Part shown: one piece after another, positions 35,833 through 45,903 of the stretch
Layout of the letters: every line of letters starts with the position of its first letter
Position numbering within the stretch: the first letter of the stretch is position 1
Source of the DNA: Galeopsis tetrahit
Taxonomy: Eukaryota; Streptophyta; Magnoliopsida; Lamiales; Lamiaceae
Assembly: GCA_963675135.1 (NCBI GenBank)
Contig: OY776119.1
Coordinates: forward strand, 12,501,156 to 12,565,155
Direction of reading: 5' to 3'
DNA: 64,000 bases
Notes under the pieces: model-generated
Database searches by the model: none
What the model was told of the DNA's origin: nothing
Seen by the model: only the letters and a program-made list of their open reading frames with translations
Program-made: the position numbers and the translations under genes

Positions 35833-36343
35833 CTCGTGAACTCGATGATAATTTCTTCACTTCTTTGTTGAAATTGTGAAGTAATGATTGAAGATGAAAT
35901 TGTGAAGTGATGATTGAAGGAGGCATCCTTTATATAGGCTTGAAAGGGTGAAAAGATAAGGATCAACAAGCACATATTTTGGTGTATCTCAACTAAATCT
36001 CCACAATTCTTGGAAAATCATATTTCAAAGATTTGGTGACATATATTTTGTGATTTACGGATGAAAAATATTCAAATACAATTGGGTCTTCTTCTTGGAC
36101 TAGACTAATTGTAAAAAAGGAAGAATTGGGCTTTGAAATACTCCATACACTCATAAACTTGTTTGTTCATTTTGGCCCAAAAGACTACACTATTTGAGCC
36201 CATGAGATAAATTTTATTAATTGTGACAATTCATAAAGTCCAATAATACAAAATTTAGGTATGGGGGAAAACATTGAAATAATTTCGCAATTCATCCACT
36301 TCAAAGACAAATGTACTTGTGGATGAAATACGAGGGGGCAATT
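35268..36343 (+). other. Tat 3' internal end with polypurine tract
   Basis: Source or sister of the duplicate at 21767-22842. The last bases GAGGGGGCAATT form the polypurine tract before LTR-C. It includes the antisense promoter on the other strand. Confidence 0.85.
35927..35936 (-). promoter_or_regulatory. Predicted TATA box of the antisense PMD gene
   Basis: TATATAAAGG on the minus strand. A CT/A-rich leader of about 65-70 bases separates the expected start from the predicted donor at 35832. The same site is present in the duplicate at 22426-22435. Confidence 0.5.
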
Positions 36344-37467
36344 TGTAGACAAGGAAAATTCAATTACGAATTAAATTGCGACGCGTGGAAATTACGGGTT
36401 AAACATTAATTAAATTTATTATTTATTTGTTGGAATAAATTTAATTCCTAAAATAAAGATATAATTAATTAATATTTAATTGTTCCCTCCAATTAATTGG
36501 GCCTTGAAAGATCAATGAGTTAAAATAGATTTTCGAAGCCAAATAAATAAAGATGGGCCTCTAAAAGTCCAATAAATAAAGACGGACCTCTAAAGTCCAA
36601 TAAAGCAAGACGGGTCTCTAAAGTCCCATAAATGAAGACGGGCCTCCAAAGTCCAACAAACCAAATTGAGCCCAAATCAAATTGAGCCCAAATAGGGTAT
36701 TCTTAGCCCAAATCAAATTGAGCCCAAGTAATTCAAAATTCGAAATCCTAACTACTTGCACAAAAATCTCCAGGCCTACACCTATAAATAGAGGCCTCAT
36801 TTCATTCATTTTCATCATCAAGAAATCAGAAGCATTCAAGGCTCTAAAATTCTCTGCAGAGATTTTAGAGTGTTCTTCAGCAAGCGGAGGATCTTCAAAG
36901 GCGTTCTTCGTGCAAAGCGGCGAGAAGTGGTGTTCGAGTGGAGATCAAGGTGCTAAGCCTCTTCGATTCGGCGTTTCTTCAAGGCGTTCTTGGGGAAAAG
37001 CAGCAAGAAGCAGTGTTCGAGTGGAGATCAAGGTGCTAAGCCTCTTCGATTCGACGTTTCTTCAAAGTTCTTTGTGGATCTTCAACGAAAAAGTCCCGAA
37101 AAGTCCCGAAAATCAACGTTTAATCCAAAATACGGCGTCAAGCCTTTGGATTAACGTTACAAAGTCCCAAATTCAAGAACGATCTTCAACGACGTTCATC
37201 CAAAAAGTCCCTAAATTCGGCGGTTAATCCAAAATACGGTGCTAAGCCTTTGGATTAACGTTATAAAAGCCCCAAATACAAGATCGGAAAGGATTCGGCT
37301 GCGGATCCAGCTCCAAAAGCTCAAGAAATCCAAGTGAAGTTCAAGAAGAGAGAATCAGAGGAGAAATTAGAGATTGTAACCTACAAATACTCGGTTTTAA
37401 TCCGAAAGAAATAAAATCGTTTACCATTTTCGAGTTTTTATATTTAATTCACGAATTTGTGTTTACA
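36344..37467 (+). repeat. LTR-C of Tat element (1124 bp)
   Basis: Same length as LTR-B. The only difference I noticed is CATTTTCGAG against CATTTTTGAG near the end. It is followed by the duplication CATGG. Confidence 0.95.
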
Positions 37468-37472
37468 CATGG

Positions 37473-37842
37473 CTTCAGGTAACGATGTTTTCAGATCTGA
37501 ACCTCCAAAGTGTAGTTAGAAAAATAAAATAATCAGGTCTGAATCAGTTCCGGATATCTTCTCATCTGAAGACGATCCTGGATCCTAATCAGAACTCGTC
37601 GACACATTCCTCATAGTGATCAGCTCTGTTTGAGAGGGCATCATTATGTCCTATCAATCTGGATTTTTAGAAGTCGCCTACAAAAAAAGGATAATCAGGT
37701 CTGATTCAGATCTTGAAGACCTCTCTTCTGATTTGAATCCAAGTCATGTAAGTGATTAGGAATGAGTGTTTAGTAGGGATCAGTTCTGTATGATAGGACA
37801 TCATTATGTCCTATCAATATCCGACTCATATTTCACAATTTA
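37473..37842 (-). repeat. 5' LTR of minus-strand gypsy element, remainder (outer end uncertain)
   Basis: Continues the LTR interrupted at 19471. It holds an imperfect duplication with a period of about 157 bases: TAATCAGGTCTGA occurs at about 37532 and 37690, and ATCATTATGTCCTATCAAT at about 37638 and 37802. The outer LTR end cannot be fixed because the element's other LTR is not in the window. It probably lies near 37815-37840. Confidence 0.6.
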
Positions 37843-38239
37843 TATGAACGTACACTTGAACTAATTAAATTAAGGGAGGATTGACCTCTAGTACAAAAGC
37901 TGGCTTTTAAGAGTTTAATGATTCACGCAGTTGAAATTATTTGTAGGACATACAAATTAATAGGGGCAAAGACCATTGTGCCCTTAAATTTATCTTTCTC
38001 ATTTGTTAGTTTTGAAAGGGGCAAAAAAAAAATCAAAAGTCAAATTTGATGTCCAATCAACCTGTAAAAAATTCAACCATCCCTCCAGTTCATTCAAAAA
38101 AAATTCCCAATACTCCTTTATTTTATTAAAAAATGTTATTTTATTAAAAAATTGTACACAGATTTCTTATTTTTTAATTCAGAATTTTTATTGAGAATTT
38201 TTTTTATAATTTTTATTAAGATTTTTCAGAATTTTATTA
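37843..38239. other. AT-rich spacer
   Basis: No gene, repeat family or RNA recognised. Long A and T runs near 38020-38240. Confidence 0.6.
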
Positions 38240-38513
38240 TACTCCTTCCGTCCCAGGATTGTTTGCACCATTTTATGGGCACGCAAACTAAGAAAAAAGT
38301 GTAATGAGTGGAGTGTTGAGGGGTAATTTTGTAAGTTTTATGAATAAAGTAAAGTGAATGATTGAATTGAGGGTAAAAGTAATGGTATTTTGTGTAAATA
38401 TGTGGATATTGTGAGGGTGGGTTTATGAAAAAGTTTCCTTTTTGAGTAGTGCAAACAATTGTGGGACAGACGAATAAGGAAAGAGTGCAAACAATTGTGG
38501 GACAGAGGGAGTA
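38240..38513. mobile_element. Stowaway-type MITE (Tc1/mariner group)
   Basis: TA, then CTCCTTCCGTCCCAGGATTG, and at the far end the inverted match CAATTGTGGGACAGAGGGAG, then TA. The TA target and CTCCNTCCGTCCC terminus are diagnostic of Stowaway. There is no ORF. The right terminal inverted repeat is present twice: a 22-base word starting GTGCAAACAATTG lies at 38449-38470 and 38485-38506. Confidence 0.92.
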
Positions 38514-39230
38514 GTATTTTTTTTAATTCAATTTTCTTTTTTCAAATTTTTTATTCAAAATTATTTAAACTGTTTTATTTAGTTAATTTATTTATATTTT
38601 ATTCAAATTAGTTTTACTCAACTTTTTTAACGCAGATATTTATTTTTCAATCTAATTTTATTCAATTTTTACTCAATTTTTTTTTCCAGATTTTTTAGTG
38701 TTTTAATTCACACAATTTTTTTAATTCAATATTTTAAAACATAATTTTATTTATATGGAATACTCCTAAACACTGAATATATCAATATATATTGAATATA
38801 GACAAAAAAAATTGAACATCTATATGTTGAATATCAATATATATATTGAATATCGACATATATATTGAACACACAATTCCACTATTGAAATCATCAATTA
38901 ATTGAACAAAATCACCAATATGTCCTCATCTCTGTACAAGTCATGATACCTACATCAACCCACCAAAATTCAGAAAAAATAAATAAACAAATTGAATTTT
39001 GGGTATACAGAAGTTGAAAACTCAATCTTTTTCACCCAATTTCAGTTGTGTTCCACCGTATTCAGGTAAGAGAAAAGCATTAGATTCAACTGGGATATAT
39101 GATTTGATTCCCTGCTTTCTCTCAGGCACGATCCAACTGCAATCACTTTATCGGAGTTCAACTGCAGAAAAAAGCATTAGATCCAAACATAAAAACGGAT
39201 AAATATACTAAAAAGAAAAGCAATCTTCAC
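38514..39230. other. AT-rich spacer with ATTGAATAT repeats
   Basis: Four or five degenerate copies of ATATATTGAATAT(C/A)GACA lie at 38770-38870. The rest has no recognised feature. The sequence after the orphan exon (38998-39230) does not contain the expected next TRAP-alpha exon. Confidence 0.65.
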
Positions 39231-39398
39231 CTTGGATAAATTTTGAATTTGGCTACGTATCCATACTCCAAGAAGAATTAGAAGGGTTACTCCAAGGCAA
39301 AACAAAAACACTGATTCGACACTGAACATGCCACCTGGCTCGGTAACTTCAATTGTCCCGTTGTAGAAGGTATTCTGATATGGATTCTGGTCGATCTC
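39231..39398 (-). pseudogene. Orphan exon of translocon-associated protein alpha (TRAP-alpha/SSR1)
   Basis: On the minus strand, 168 bases (56 codons) are open between an acceptor TTCTTTAG|GAG and a donor TCCAAG|GTGAAG. It encodes EIDQNPYQNTFYNGTIEV, then an FSVESVF segment and a single membrane span (LFCLGVTLLILLGVWI) followed by RSQIQNLSK. This is the lumenal end plus transmembrane segment of plant TRAP-alpha, an endoplasmic-reticulum protein beside the Sec61 channel. In family members the exon is followed by a basic cytosolic tail (KKTKKAPKVE-like), and preceded by the lumenal domain. Neither is found nearby. It is therefore a gene fragment, although its frame and splice sites are intact. 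Confidence 0.85.
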
Positions 39399-39652
39399 CT
39401 AAAGAATTGTCCCCACAAGATCATATGAATCAGACTGTGAAAGAAAAGACAAAAGTGAGACCAACCCCTAAATACAACAGTAAACATAAAGCTACACTCA
39501 AAACAATTATGAGACGCAGTCAAACACAAAACCCCTTATTTTATCAATCATATTAGCAGAAACGTTTGGGTTTGTGGAAGGAAATTTGGAAAAGAGAATA
39601 GAAACTCACTGAGTCAACTTAGTGTTTCAACACCACCCAAAAAACCCTAGAT

Positions 39653-39847
39653 CTACGACGCCGCCACGCGAACGGCGCAGATCAGAGAAGACGAGCCCCT
39701 TGACGGAGCATTCAGGCTCTGCAACAACGTGGAGGAGGGTTTCGAACAAACCTTAGTAGACGAAGTCATATCGCTATGGTCGCCGCTGTTAGAAGACGAA
39801 GCCGGGAGTGGGCCGAGGAAGATGGAGGCCGTGAACCCACCACCCAT
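39653..39847 (-). pseudogene. Small exon-like ORF across the left arm boundary (64 codons)
   Basis: ATG at 39845-39847 in a good context after a CT-rich leader. The peptide begins MGGGFTASIFLGPLPASSSN, is Ser-rich and ends at TAG 39653. The arm boundary (39718) falls inside it, after LLQ. The right-arm copy keeps the first 43 codons and then runs into unrelated DNA (55523). The left version may be the ancestral one. I do not recognise the family. It could be a 5' exon fragment or chance. Confidence 0.35.
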
Positions 39848-40865
39848 GTCGCCGTCGAAAATGGAGAGGAGTGTTGAACGACCACTTCAATTTCTGGGAG
39901 AGGGGTGGATGGCCACTCCAATTTGCGTGTTTCCCCATCTGAGAAAATGTGAGAGAGAAGAGAGAGGAAATAAATTTTGAAAATGAGAGAGAGAAGAGAG
40001 AGGAAACAAATGATATGAGAGAGAAAAAGGACGGTTGATTTTTTTTTAGGGAAGAGCAAATAAATAAATCAAAAGTACTGTTGCAACTAATTCGTAAGAC
40101 AAGGGTAATTGAGACATTTAATGAGTGATTTTGTATTGATAAGTGGGAAAAAATATGACAAGTACTTTTTAACTCTTAAGGAGTAAATTTTGAACCTTTA
40201 AGTCAATAATCTCTTAAATTAACATTAGAATTTTAGAGGTGAATTAAATTGAGGAAGAAGACGAGTATAATAGGGGGCATATCCGCGACCTTTAATTAAT
40301 TGCTCTAGCCCATATTTTCTACTTCACTCGACTTTTTCAAAAATATTAATTAATTAATGCATGTTTTACTCTAAAAATTTTTAATTTACTCACAAAATTT
40401 ACAAAACAACCTTTGTCCCAATGTGTAATTGGTTAATGTAATGTAAACAATACAATAAAAGCTTATAAAATTATGCAGAATAAATACATAAATTTTATAC
40501 AAATATCACACTAATCATTTATTTATTAAAAAAAGTTATGATAAGCAATAGGCTAGACTATGACTCAAAAATTAAATAATAGGTTCAGACTTTTTATGAG
40601 GTCTGGTCTGATACGACTCCTTCTCATTCCTATCCATATTCTCAACATGTAGAAGTATTACCTTTGCTGGTAGACTTAGTAAATTTAAATTGGGGTCGAT
40701 TTACAAAATAATAGTATACTTATAAAATTATTTTATTATGAAGTATAAAATTTTTAATATATCTCATTACAAAATTGTACTAAGTGAAATGGTGTTAAAA
40801 TTCAACTTACAATCCGGCAGAGACATTAGTTACTAGTATTAGATAAATGTAGAGTTTAAATTATA

Positions 40866-41152
40866 CTCCCTCGTCTCGTGATGTCTTGCTTCACCGACTC
40901 ACTTTTAAGAAAAATTAATTTAGTGGGGGTGTGAGTTCAAATAAAGGAGAATTATTTTGGACGATTTAGTGAATTGTAAAATTCTCAGGGAAAGCTCTCC
41001 ATGAGTTTTGGGCACGGAGATTAAAAAAATATGATATAATAAGTAGATGTATTAGAGGTGATGTGATTGAGAGAGTAAACAATATAATGAAATGTGAGAG
41101 AAAATATTTTGCCAAAAAAGGAATCGATAACTTTAATTGGAACAGACGAAAA
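40866..41152. mobile_element. Decayed Stowaway-like element
   Basis: CTCCCTCGTCTCGTGATG after TA at the left and GGAACAGACGAAAAATA at the right recall Stowaway termini, but the two ends no longer pair well. The reverse copy is in the right arm (about 54090-54375). Confidence 0.5.
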
Positions 41153-43822
41153 ATAAAAGTTAGTTAGCTTTCACGTGGATGAAGAGAATAGAATTTAGTG
41201 AAGTGTATAGAAAAATGTGAGTAAAAAATGAGTAACAATTTTAAAAATAAAATAATATAATGAAAAAATAAAAAAAAAATTAGTGGGGGACCACTACCCT
41301 GGACCCCTAGTGGATCCGTCACTGCTTGCAGTGTTCCATATAAATTCAAAAACACCCATATAAATGACGGAATGTGCAATTTGGTAAAATTTTATACACA
41401 TTGTTTGCACTGTACAACAAAGTGAATTTACATTTAAAAATAAAAGCATATTATTGATATGAGAGCCGTGATTACAATGCGCTTAATACATTTCAGCTGT
41501 AACGGCTTGTAATCGTGTAACTAACTCATGTTACTTGCTCTTTCTAGCTGCGAAAATTATATTTAATCACCATTAATGAAATTATATGAGTGAAATCATA
41601 TCTTTGAGAATATATTTAAAGATAATGATTAATATATTTAAAAGATTGCTAGTTATAGTATATTGTTCTACAATATTCTCTGAGAAAAAAACTATTTATG
41701 TCCCGTAACATTTACCTATTTATGTCCCATAACTTTTACCTTTTTTTATATGAGTGAAATCATAACTTTTTCAATTGCTTAATTTAAATCCAATTTTCAC
41801 CAGAAATCCTCAAATTTATGTTAATGGGACGTAAATTGAGCAATTAAAGAAGTTATGAGACGTAAATTAATTTTTTAATTAAAATGGGACGTTATGCGAA
41901 AAAGATAAAAATATTCAACAAATGTGTACAATTCACTAAAAAAATTAATGTAGTTTATGTTATACAATCAAATAAAAAAATATTTCATAAATTCACAAAT
42001 TAATTAATTATTATTAACTTACATAATTAGAAAAAAAATTATAATTACCATATAAGTATTATAAAATAAATTATGAATATTAATGAAAATACTAAATAAT
42101 ATTTTAAAATGTATGAAAATAAATTTAGAATAATATTTAAATAAGTAAATAATTTTTCATAATATTAAAAAAAATATAATATAAAAAAAATTAAAAAATC
42201 AATTAACATACTCAAATAAATATAAATTTTATCTTTAAAATAATAAAAATCCCAAATAATTTTGTTTATTAAAATGGTCAAAAACTGTAATTAAAAATTA
42301 ACAATTATTTTAATATTTTAAATAAATACAAAAATCCATAAATATTTAAAATTTTCAAATAAATAAAAAAATATTCAAATATATACAAATTTCTCACCCC
42401 TTACCCACACGGTAATTTAAATATTTCCTATTTTTTATTACAATACACACCCCAATTATTTTCTATTTAATAAATTGCTAAAAATAATTAAATTAAAAAA
42501 AGTGAAAATTCAAATTAATATAAAAAATCGAAATAAAACCTATAAAAAATAAACAAAATCTTCAAAAATTAAAAAAAAAGCAAAAACAATTATTAATTTT
42601 GAAGATTTAGTTGATTTTTTACTATTTTTGAAGATTTTTAATAAATTTTAAAAAAATAAACTTGAAAAAATTATTAAATTTAATAAAATAAAATTTTTAA
42701 AAGTATTAAAAAATCAACTAAAATTTTAAAACTAATTAAATTAATTAATTTTTTATCTTTATTAAAATTTTGAAGATTTAGTATTTTTTTACAGGTTTTA
42801 TTTATATTGTTCATGCTAATTTAAATTCTTAATTTTTTAATTAAATTATTTTTGACAATTTATTAAATATGTTTATAATTTTATTTAACTATATGTGATT
42901 TTTTAATTTTTGTGTTTAACATTTGGAGTGTATATAATATTTATGGAGTGTTATTAGGTTCATATAATATAAAAAGAAATATTTAAAAGGAAAGTAAAAT
43001 AAAATAAATTTAAAACTCCATTACTTTATTAATGTTTTATTTGCATTCTAACTTCTATAAAAAACTTAAAAAATAAGGCTAAATAAAATTTAAAAATAGA
43101 AGAAAATCAATTAAATTTTCAAAACTAATTAAATTAATTAATTTTTTTTAGCTTTGTTTAATTTTTGAAGATTTAGGCGATTTTTTTATAAGTTTTATTT
43201 ATATTTTTCATATTAATATGAATTCTTATTTTTTTTAATTTAATTATTTTTGGCAATTTATTAAATAGGAAAGAATTAGAGTGTGTATAATAATAAAATA
43301 TGATTTTTAAATTTTAGTGTGGTGTATTTAACATTTGGGGTGTGTATAACATTTTATGGGGTGTGTTTTAAAAAATGACCTGTTAAACCTGCTATAGCAG
43401 ATAACTGGACCAAAATCAAAATAAATCGAAACTTAATGGACTAAATTCAAAAAGTGGTAATCTGATGGACTAAATTCAAAATCGTGGTAACTTAATGGAC
43501 TAAAAAAAATATAATCCCTATATTTTTTAACAATTTGTTAAATTTTTTTTCATTTTTATTATATAATTTTTAATTTGATATTAGTTCGTACAAAAATATG
43601 TGAACCTACTTTGTGTAATACTTAGATTAATTTTTATATTTATTTGATTACTTTAAAATAAATAATTTTATAATACTTATATTGTAATTATAATTTTTTT
43701 AATTAGGTAAGTTAATAATTTTTCTAATAATAAATTAGGTAAGTTAATTGATTTTTATAATAATTAATTACTTTATGAATAAATAAATTATTTTTTTATA
43801 TTAAAATAAGTTAATTTATGAA
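41153..43822. other. AT-rich part of left arm with smaller nested repeats
   Basis: No gene. A repeated unit with AATTTATTAAATA and TTGAAGATTTAG-type words occurs at about 42445-42600 (inverted), 42740-42880 and 43165-43275, so smaller inverted repeats lie within the arm. GGATCCGTCACTGC near 41311 recalls the end of a common plant repeat. At 43430-43512 the word TAATGGACTAAA(T)T is repeated. The same content recurs inverted in the right arm at about 51416-54080. Confidence 0.6.
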
Positions 43823-44292
43823 CAAATGAAAGAAATGGCACTTGCTTTGGAAAACAACGGAGAAAGATTCTTGTGATATGTGCAAAATCCACTGGGAAAG
43901 AACTAATTAAAGACCGGAGCTTCGTAATAACGTCGTGGGCTCCGCAGAAGGAGGTGCTCGGCCACGATGCAGTGGCCGGATTCATCACTCACTGTGAAAG
44001 GAGCTCGGTTATGGAAGCATGCCGATGATCGGTTGGCCATTATACGCGGATCAGAGGATGACGAGAGTTTTCATAGTGGAGGAGATGAAATTAAATTGCG
44101 TTGCCGCTGGATGAGACGGCGGAGGGCTTCGTGACGGCGGCCGAATTGGAGAAGCGAATTAAAGAATTGAAGGACTCGAAGGCAGGGAGAGCAATACGAC
44201 ACCGTATCAATGAAATGAAAATCGCGGCCGAGGCGGCAATGCGGAAGGACGGATCATCGTTGCTTGCTTTGAAAAAGTTTATTGCAGGATAA
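43823..44292 (+). pseudogene. UDP-glycosyltransferase C-terminal fragment (UGT88-like), left-arm copy
   Basis: Family-1 plant UGT remnant of about 155 codons in three frames. It starts QMKEMALALENNGERFL, which is then cut by TGA (expected Trp). The PSPG sugar-nucleotide box follows: TSWAPQKEVLGHDAVAGFIT, HCERSSVMEAC, then a small deletion with frameshift, then PMIGWPLYADQRMTRVFIVE. After another shift the last 63 codons are open (44101-44292): DETAEGFVTAAELEKRIKEL to ...LALKKFIAG. HCGWNS is altered to HCERSS, so the nucleotide-sugar site is lost. The N-terminal acceptor domain is absent. The resemblance to UGT88-type flavonoid/chalcone enzymes is from memory of the family and not verified. 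Its inverted twin is at 50946-51415. Confidence 0.88.
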
Positions 44293-45194
44293 GGCAATCA
44301 TGCACCAACCGGAATTTGCCACATATAACTCCTCCCGTGTAGCATGCATTCCTCCGTGTCATTTTTCATTTTTAACTACATGTTTCACTATCTTAATTTT
44401 TATTAAGTGTTGTCATAATTATTGTTGAAGTTGATTATTTTTCACGTGTCAAGAATTTAAATGGTACAACATGGTGAAATACAAAAATAATATAAGTGAT
44501 TTCATTCTATTTCTTAGTTTCTCCCAAGTATTTTCTTTATGTTGTAATAATAACAATAATGTGGTCCAGTAATTGTGATATATTATTTAATTCAACTTAT
44601 CATTAATGTGTTTTAATTTTTTTATTAAATATATATCTTTTTTATTTTTTTAAATTTATTTATAATAGCAAAATATATGTAATATGATCACGTTAATCTT
44701 TGCATTTTGGTGGCAACATTTTTTTGTTTTTTTCACAAAGTAATTGTAATTGGTTTGCTTTTAAGATATAACAATAAGTAATTGTAATTGGTTTGCTTTT
44801 TTCACAAAGTAAATGATTTTAATATATTTTTAATTGTTCAATTAAATTTTTAACTCATTAAAATTAAAATTATGGATCAATTGCACTATATAATTGAGTA
44901 CAATTGGGGTGGCTCATAACCAAAACCCCCTCTTTCAGGCCACTATCGATGAAAATAGAGAAAAATAGAAAAAAGAAAAGATTTTCTTTGCCACTATCCA
45001 ACTTGCGATATGCTTCTAAAAAAATATGTCGGCCATGAAAGTCACTGTAGCGTGGGGGCCCTGCAGAGTGGTTGACTGTCAATCTACTTCAAGTGAGAAA
45101 ATGGTGGTTGCCAATTAATAAGAGCATGTGATTCATTTAATTCTCAAAATCTCCTTGCCATTATAAATTAAAATACTCCCACTGTCTCAAACAA
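44293..45194. other. AT-rich inner part of left arm
   Basis: Non-coding 3' flank of the UGT fragment. A direct repeat with GTAATTGTAATTGGTTTGCTTTT occurs at about 44739 and 44778. A 70-residue minus-strand ORF (44870-45082) has no recognisable feature and occurs again in the right arm. Confidence 0.6.
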
Positions 45195-45286
45195 GGATAA
45201 AAATATCGCGAAATATCGCGGATATATTGCAAATTTGAATATTACGATATGGATATTGGGGTCTAATGTATTTTTTTCGAATATTG
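45195..45286. repeat. ATATCGCG-type dispersed repeat, truncated at arm boundary
   Basis: AAGGATAAAAATATCGCGAA and repeated ATATCGCGG/TACGATATGG words. A longer inverted copy is at 49820-50043 and a related direct copy at 48985-49064. The inner boundary of the left arm (45286) truncates it. Confidence 0.7.
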
Positions 45287-45430
45287 GAGAAGCGAATTAA
45301 AGAATTGAAGGACTCGAAGGCAGGGAGAGCAATACGACACCGTATCAATGAAATGAAAATCGCGGCCGAGGCGGCAATGCGGAAGGACGGATCATCGTTG
45401 CTTGCTTTGAAAAAGTTTATTGCAGGATAA
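45287..45430 (+). pseudogene. Third partial copy of the UGT C-terminus
   Basis: Begins at GGAGAAGCGAATTAAAG and matches the left-arm fragment from about 44147 to its stop at 44292 (here TAA 45428-45430). About 48 codons from LEKRIKELKDSK onward are open. The 3' flank also matches 44293-44870 but with internal deletions and more differences than between the two arms, so this copy is older or evolves separately. The join to the left arm occurs at a shared ATTG. Confidence 0.88.
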
Positions 45431-45903
45431 GGCAATCTCCAACAGGAATTTGCCACAATAATGTGGTGGAGTAATTTATGTAATTAATGAATTTATCATT
45501 AATTTGTTTTAATTTTTTTATTAAATATATATTTTAAAAAAAAATTATTTATAATAGCAAAATATATGTAATATGATCATGTTAATCTTTGCATTTTGGT
45601 GGCAACAATTTTTTGTTTTTTTCACAAAGTAATTGTAATTGGTTTGCTTTTAAGATATAACAATAAGATACATTTATTAATTAATTAGTAAAAAGATAAG
45701 ATTGATTATAAATATAAAAAAAAACATGATCGGGTTTCATGTATGAGACATAGCTCAATTTTACTATTTATATTTAACTTTTCTTTAAAATACGGTTTGG
45801 GTAAATATATAAATTTATAAATCATAAAAATTTATAAAACATAATCATATAATTTAAATGATTTTAATATATTTTTAATTGTTCAATTAAATTTTTAACT
45901 CAT
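45431..45903. repeat. Diverged direct duplicate of the UGT 3' flank
   Basis: Corresponds to 44293-44870 with about 200 bases missing near 45460 and about 170 bases extra near 45680-45850. It ends AACTCAT, where a CACTA end begins; in the left arm the same sequence continues AACTCATTAAAATT. Confidence 0.8.

Larger units (their letters stand above)
19472..37467 (+). mobile_element. Tat-type Ty3/gypsy element with three LTRs and an antisense gene
   Basis: Flanked by the 5-bp duplication CATGG (19467-19471 and 37468-37472). Contents in order: LTR-A (broken, with a solo LTR inside), a 1.08-kb piece of 3' internal sequence, LTR-B, primer site, gag-pol, antisense plant-mobile-domain gene, 3' internal end, LTR-C. 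LTR-B and LTR-C are both 1124 bp and the only difference I noticed is one base. An RNase H of the second (archaeal-like) type after reverse transcriptase, and an antisense ORF, are marks of the Tat/Ogre/Retand group. One unequal exchange between LTRs followed by a deletion in the first unit would explain the layout. Confidence 0.9.
39718..45286 (+). repeat. Left arm of large inverted repeat (5569 bp)
   Basis: Reverse complement of 49951-55523. Outer boundary at TCTGCAACAACG, inner boundary after TTTCGAATATTG. Scattered single-base differences are the only ones I found in spot checks (for example CGCCGTCG against CATCGTCG near 39853, CAGAAATCC against CAAAAATCC near 41800, TATATACAAA against TATATCCAAA near 42393) plus a few one-base length changes in homopolymers. 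The arm holds an exon-like 5' end, a Stowaway relic, very AT-rich DNA, a UGT fragment and an ATATCGCG-type repeat at its inner end. Confidence 0.97.
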
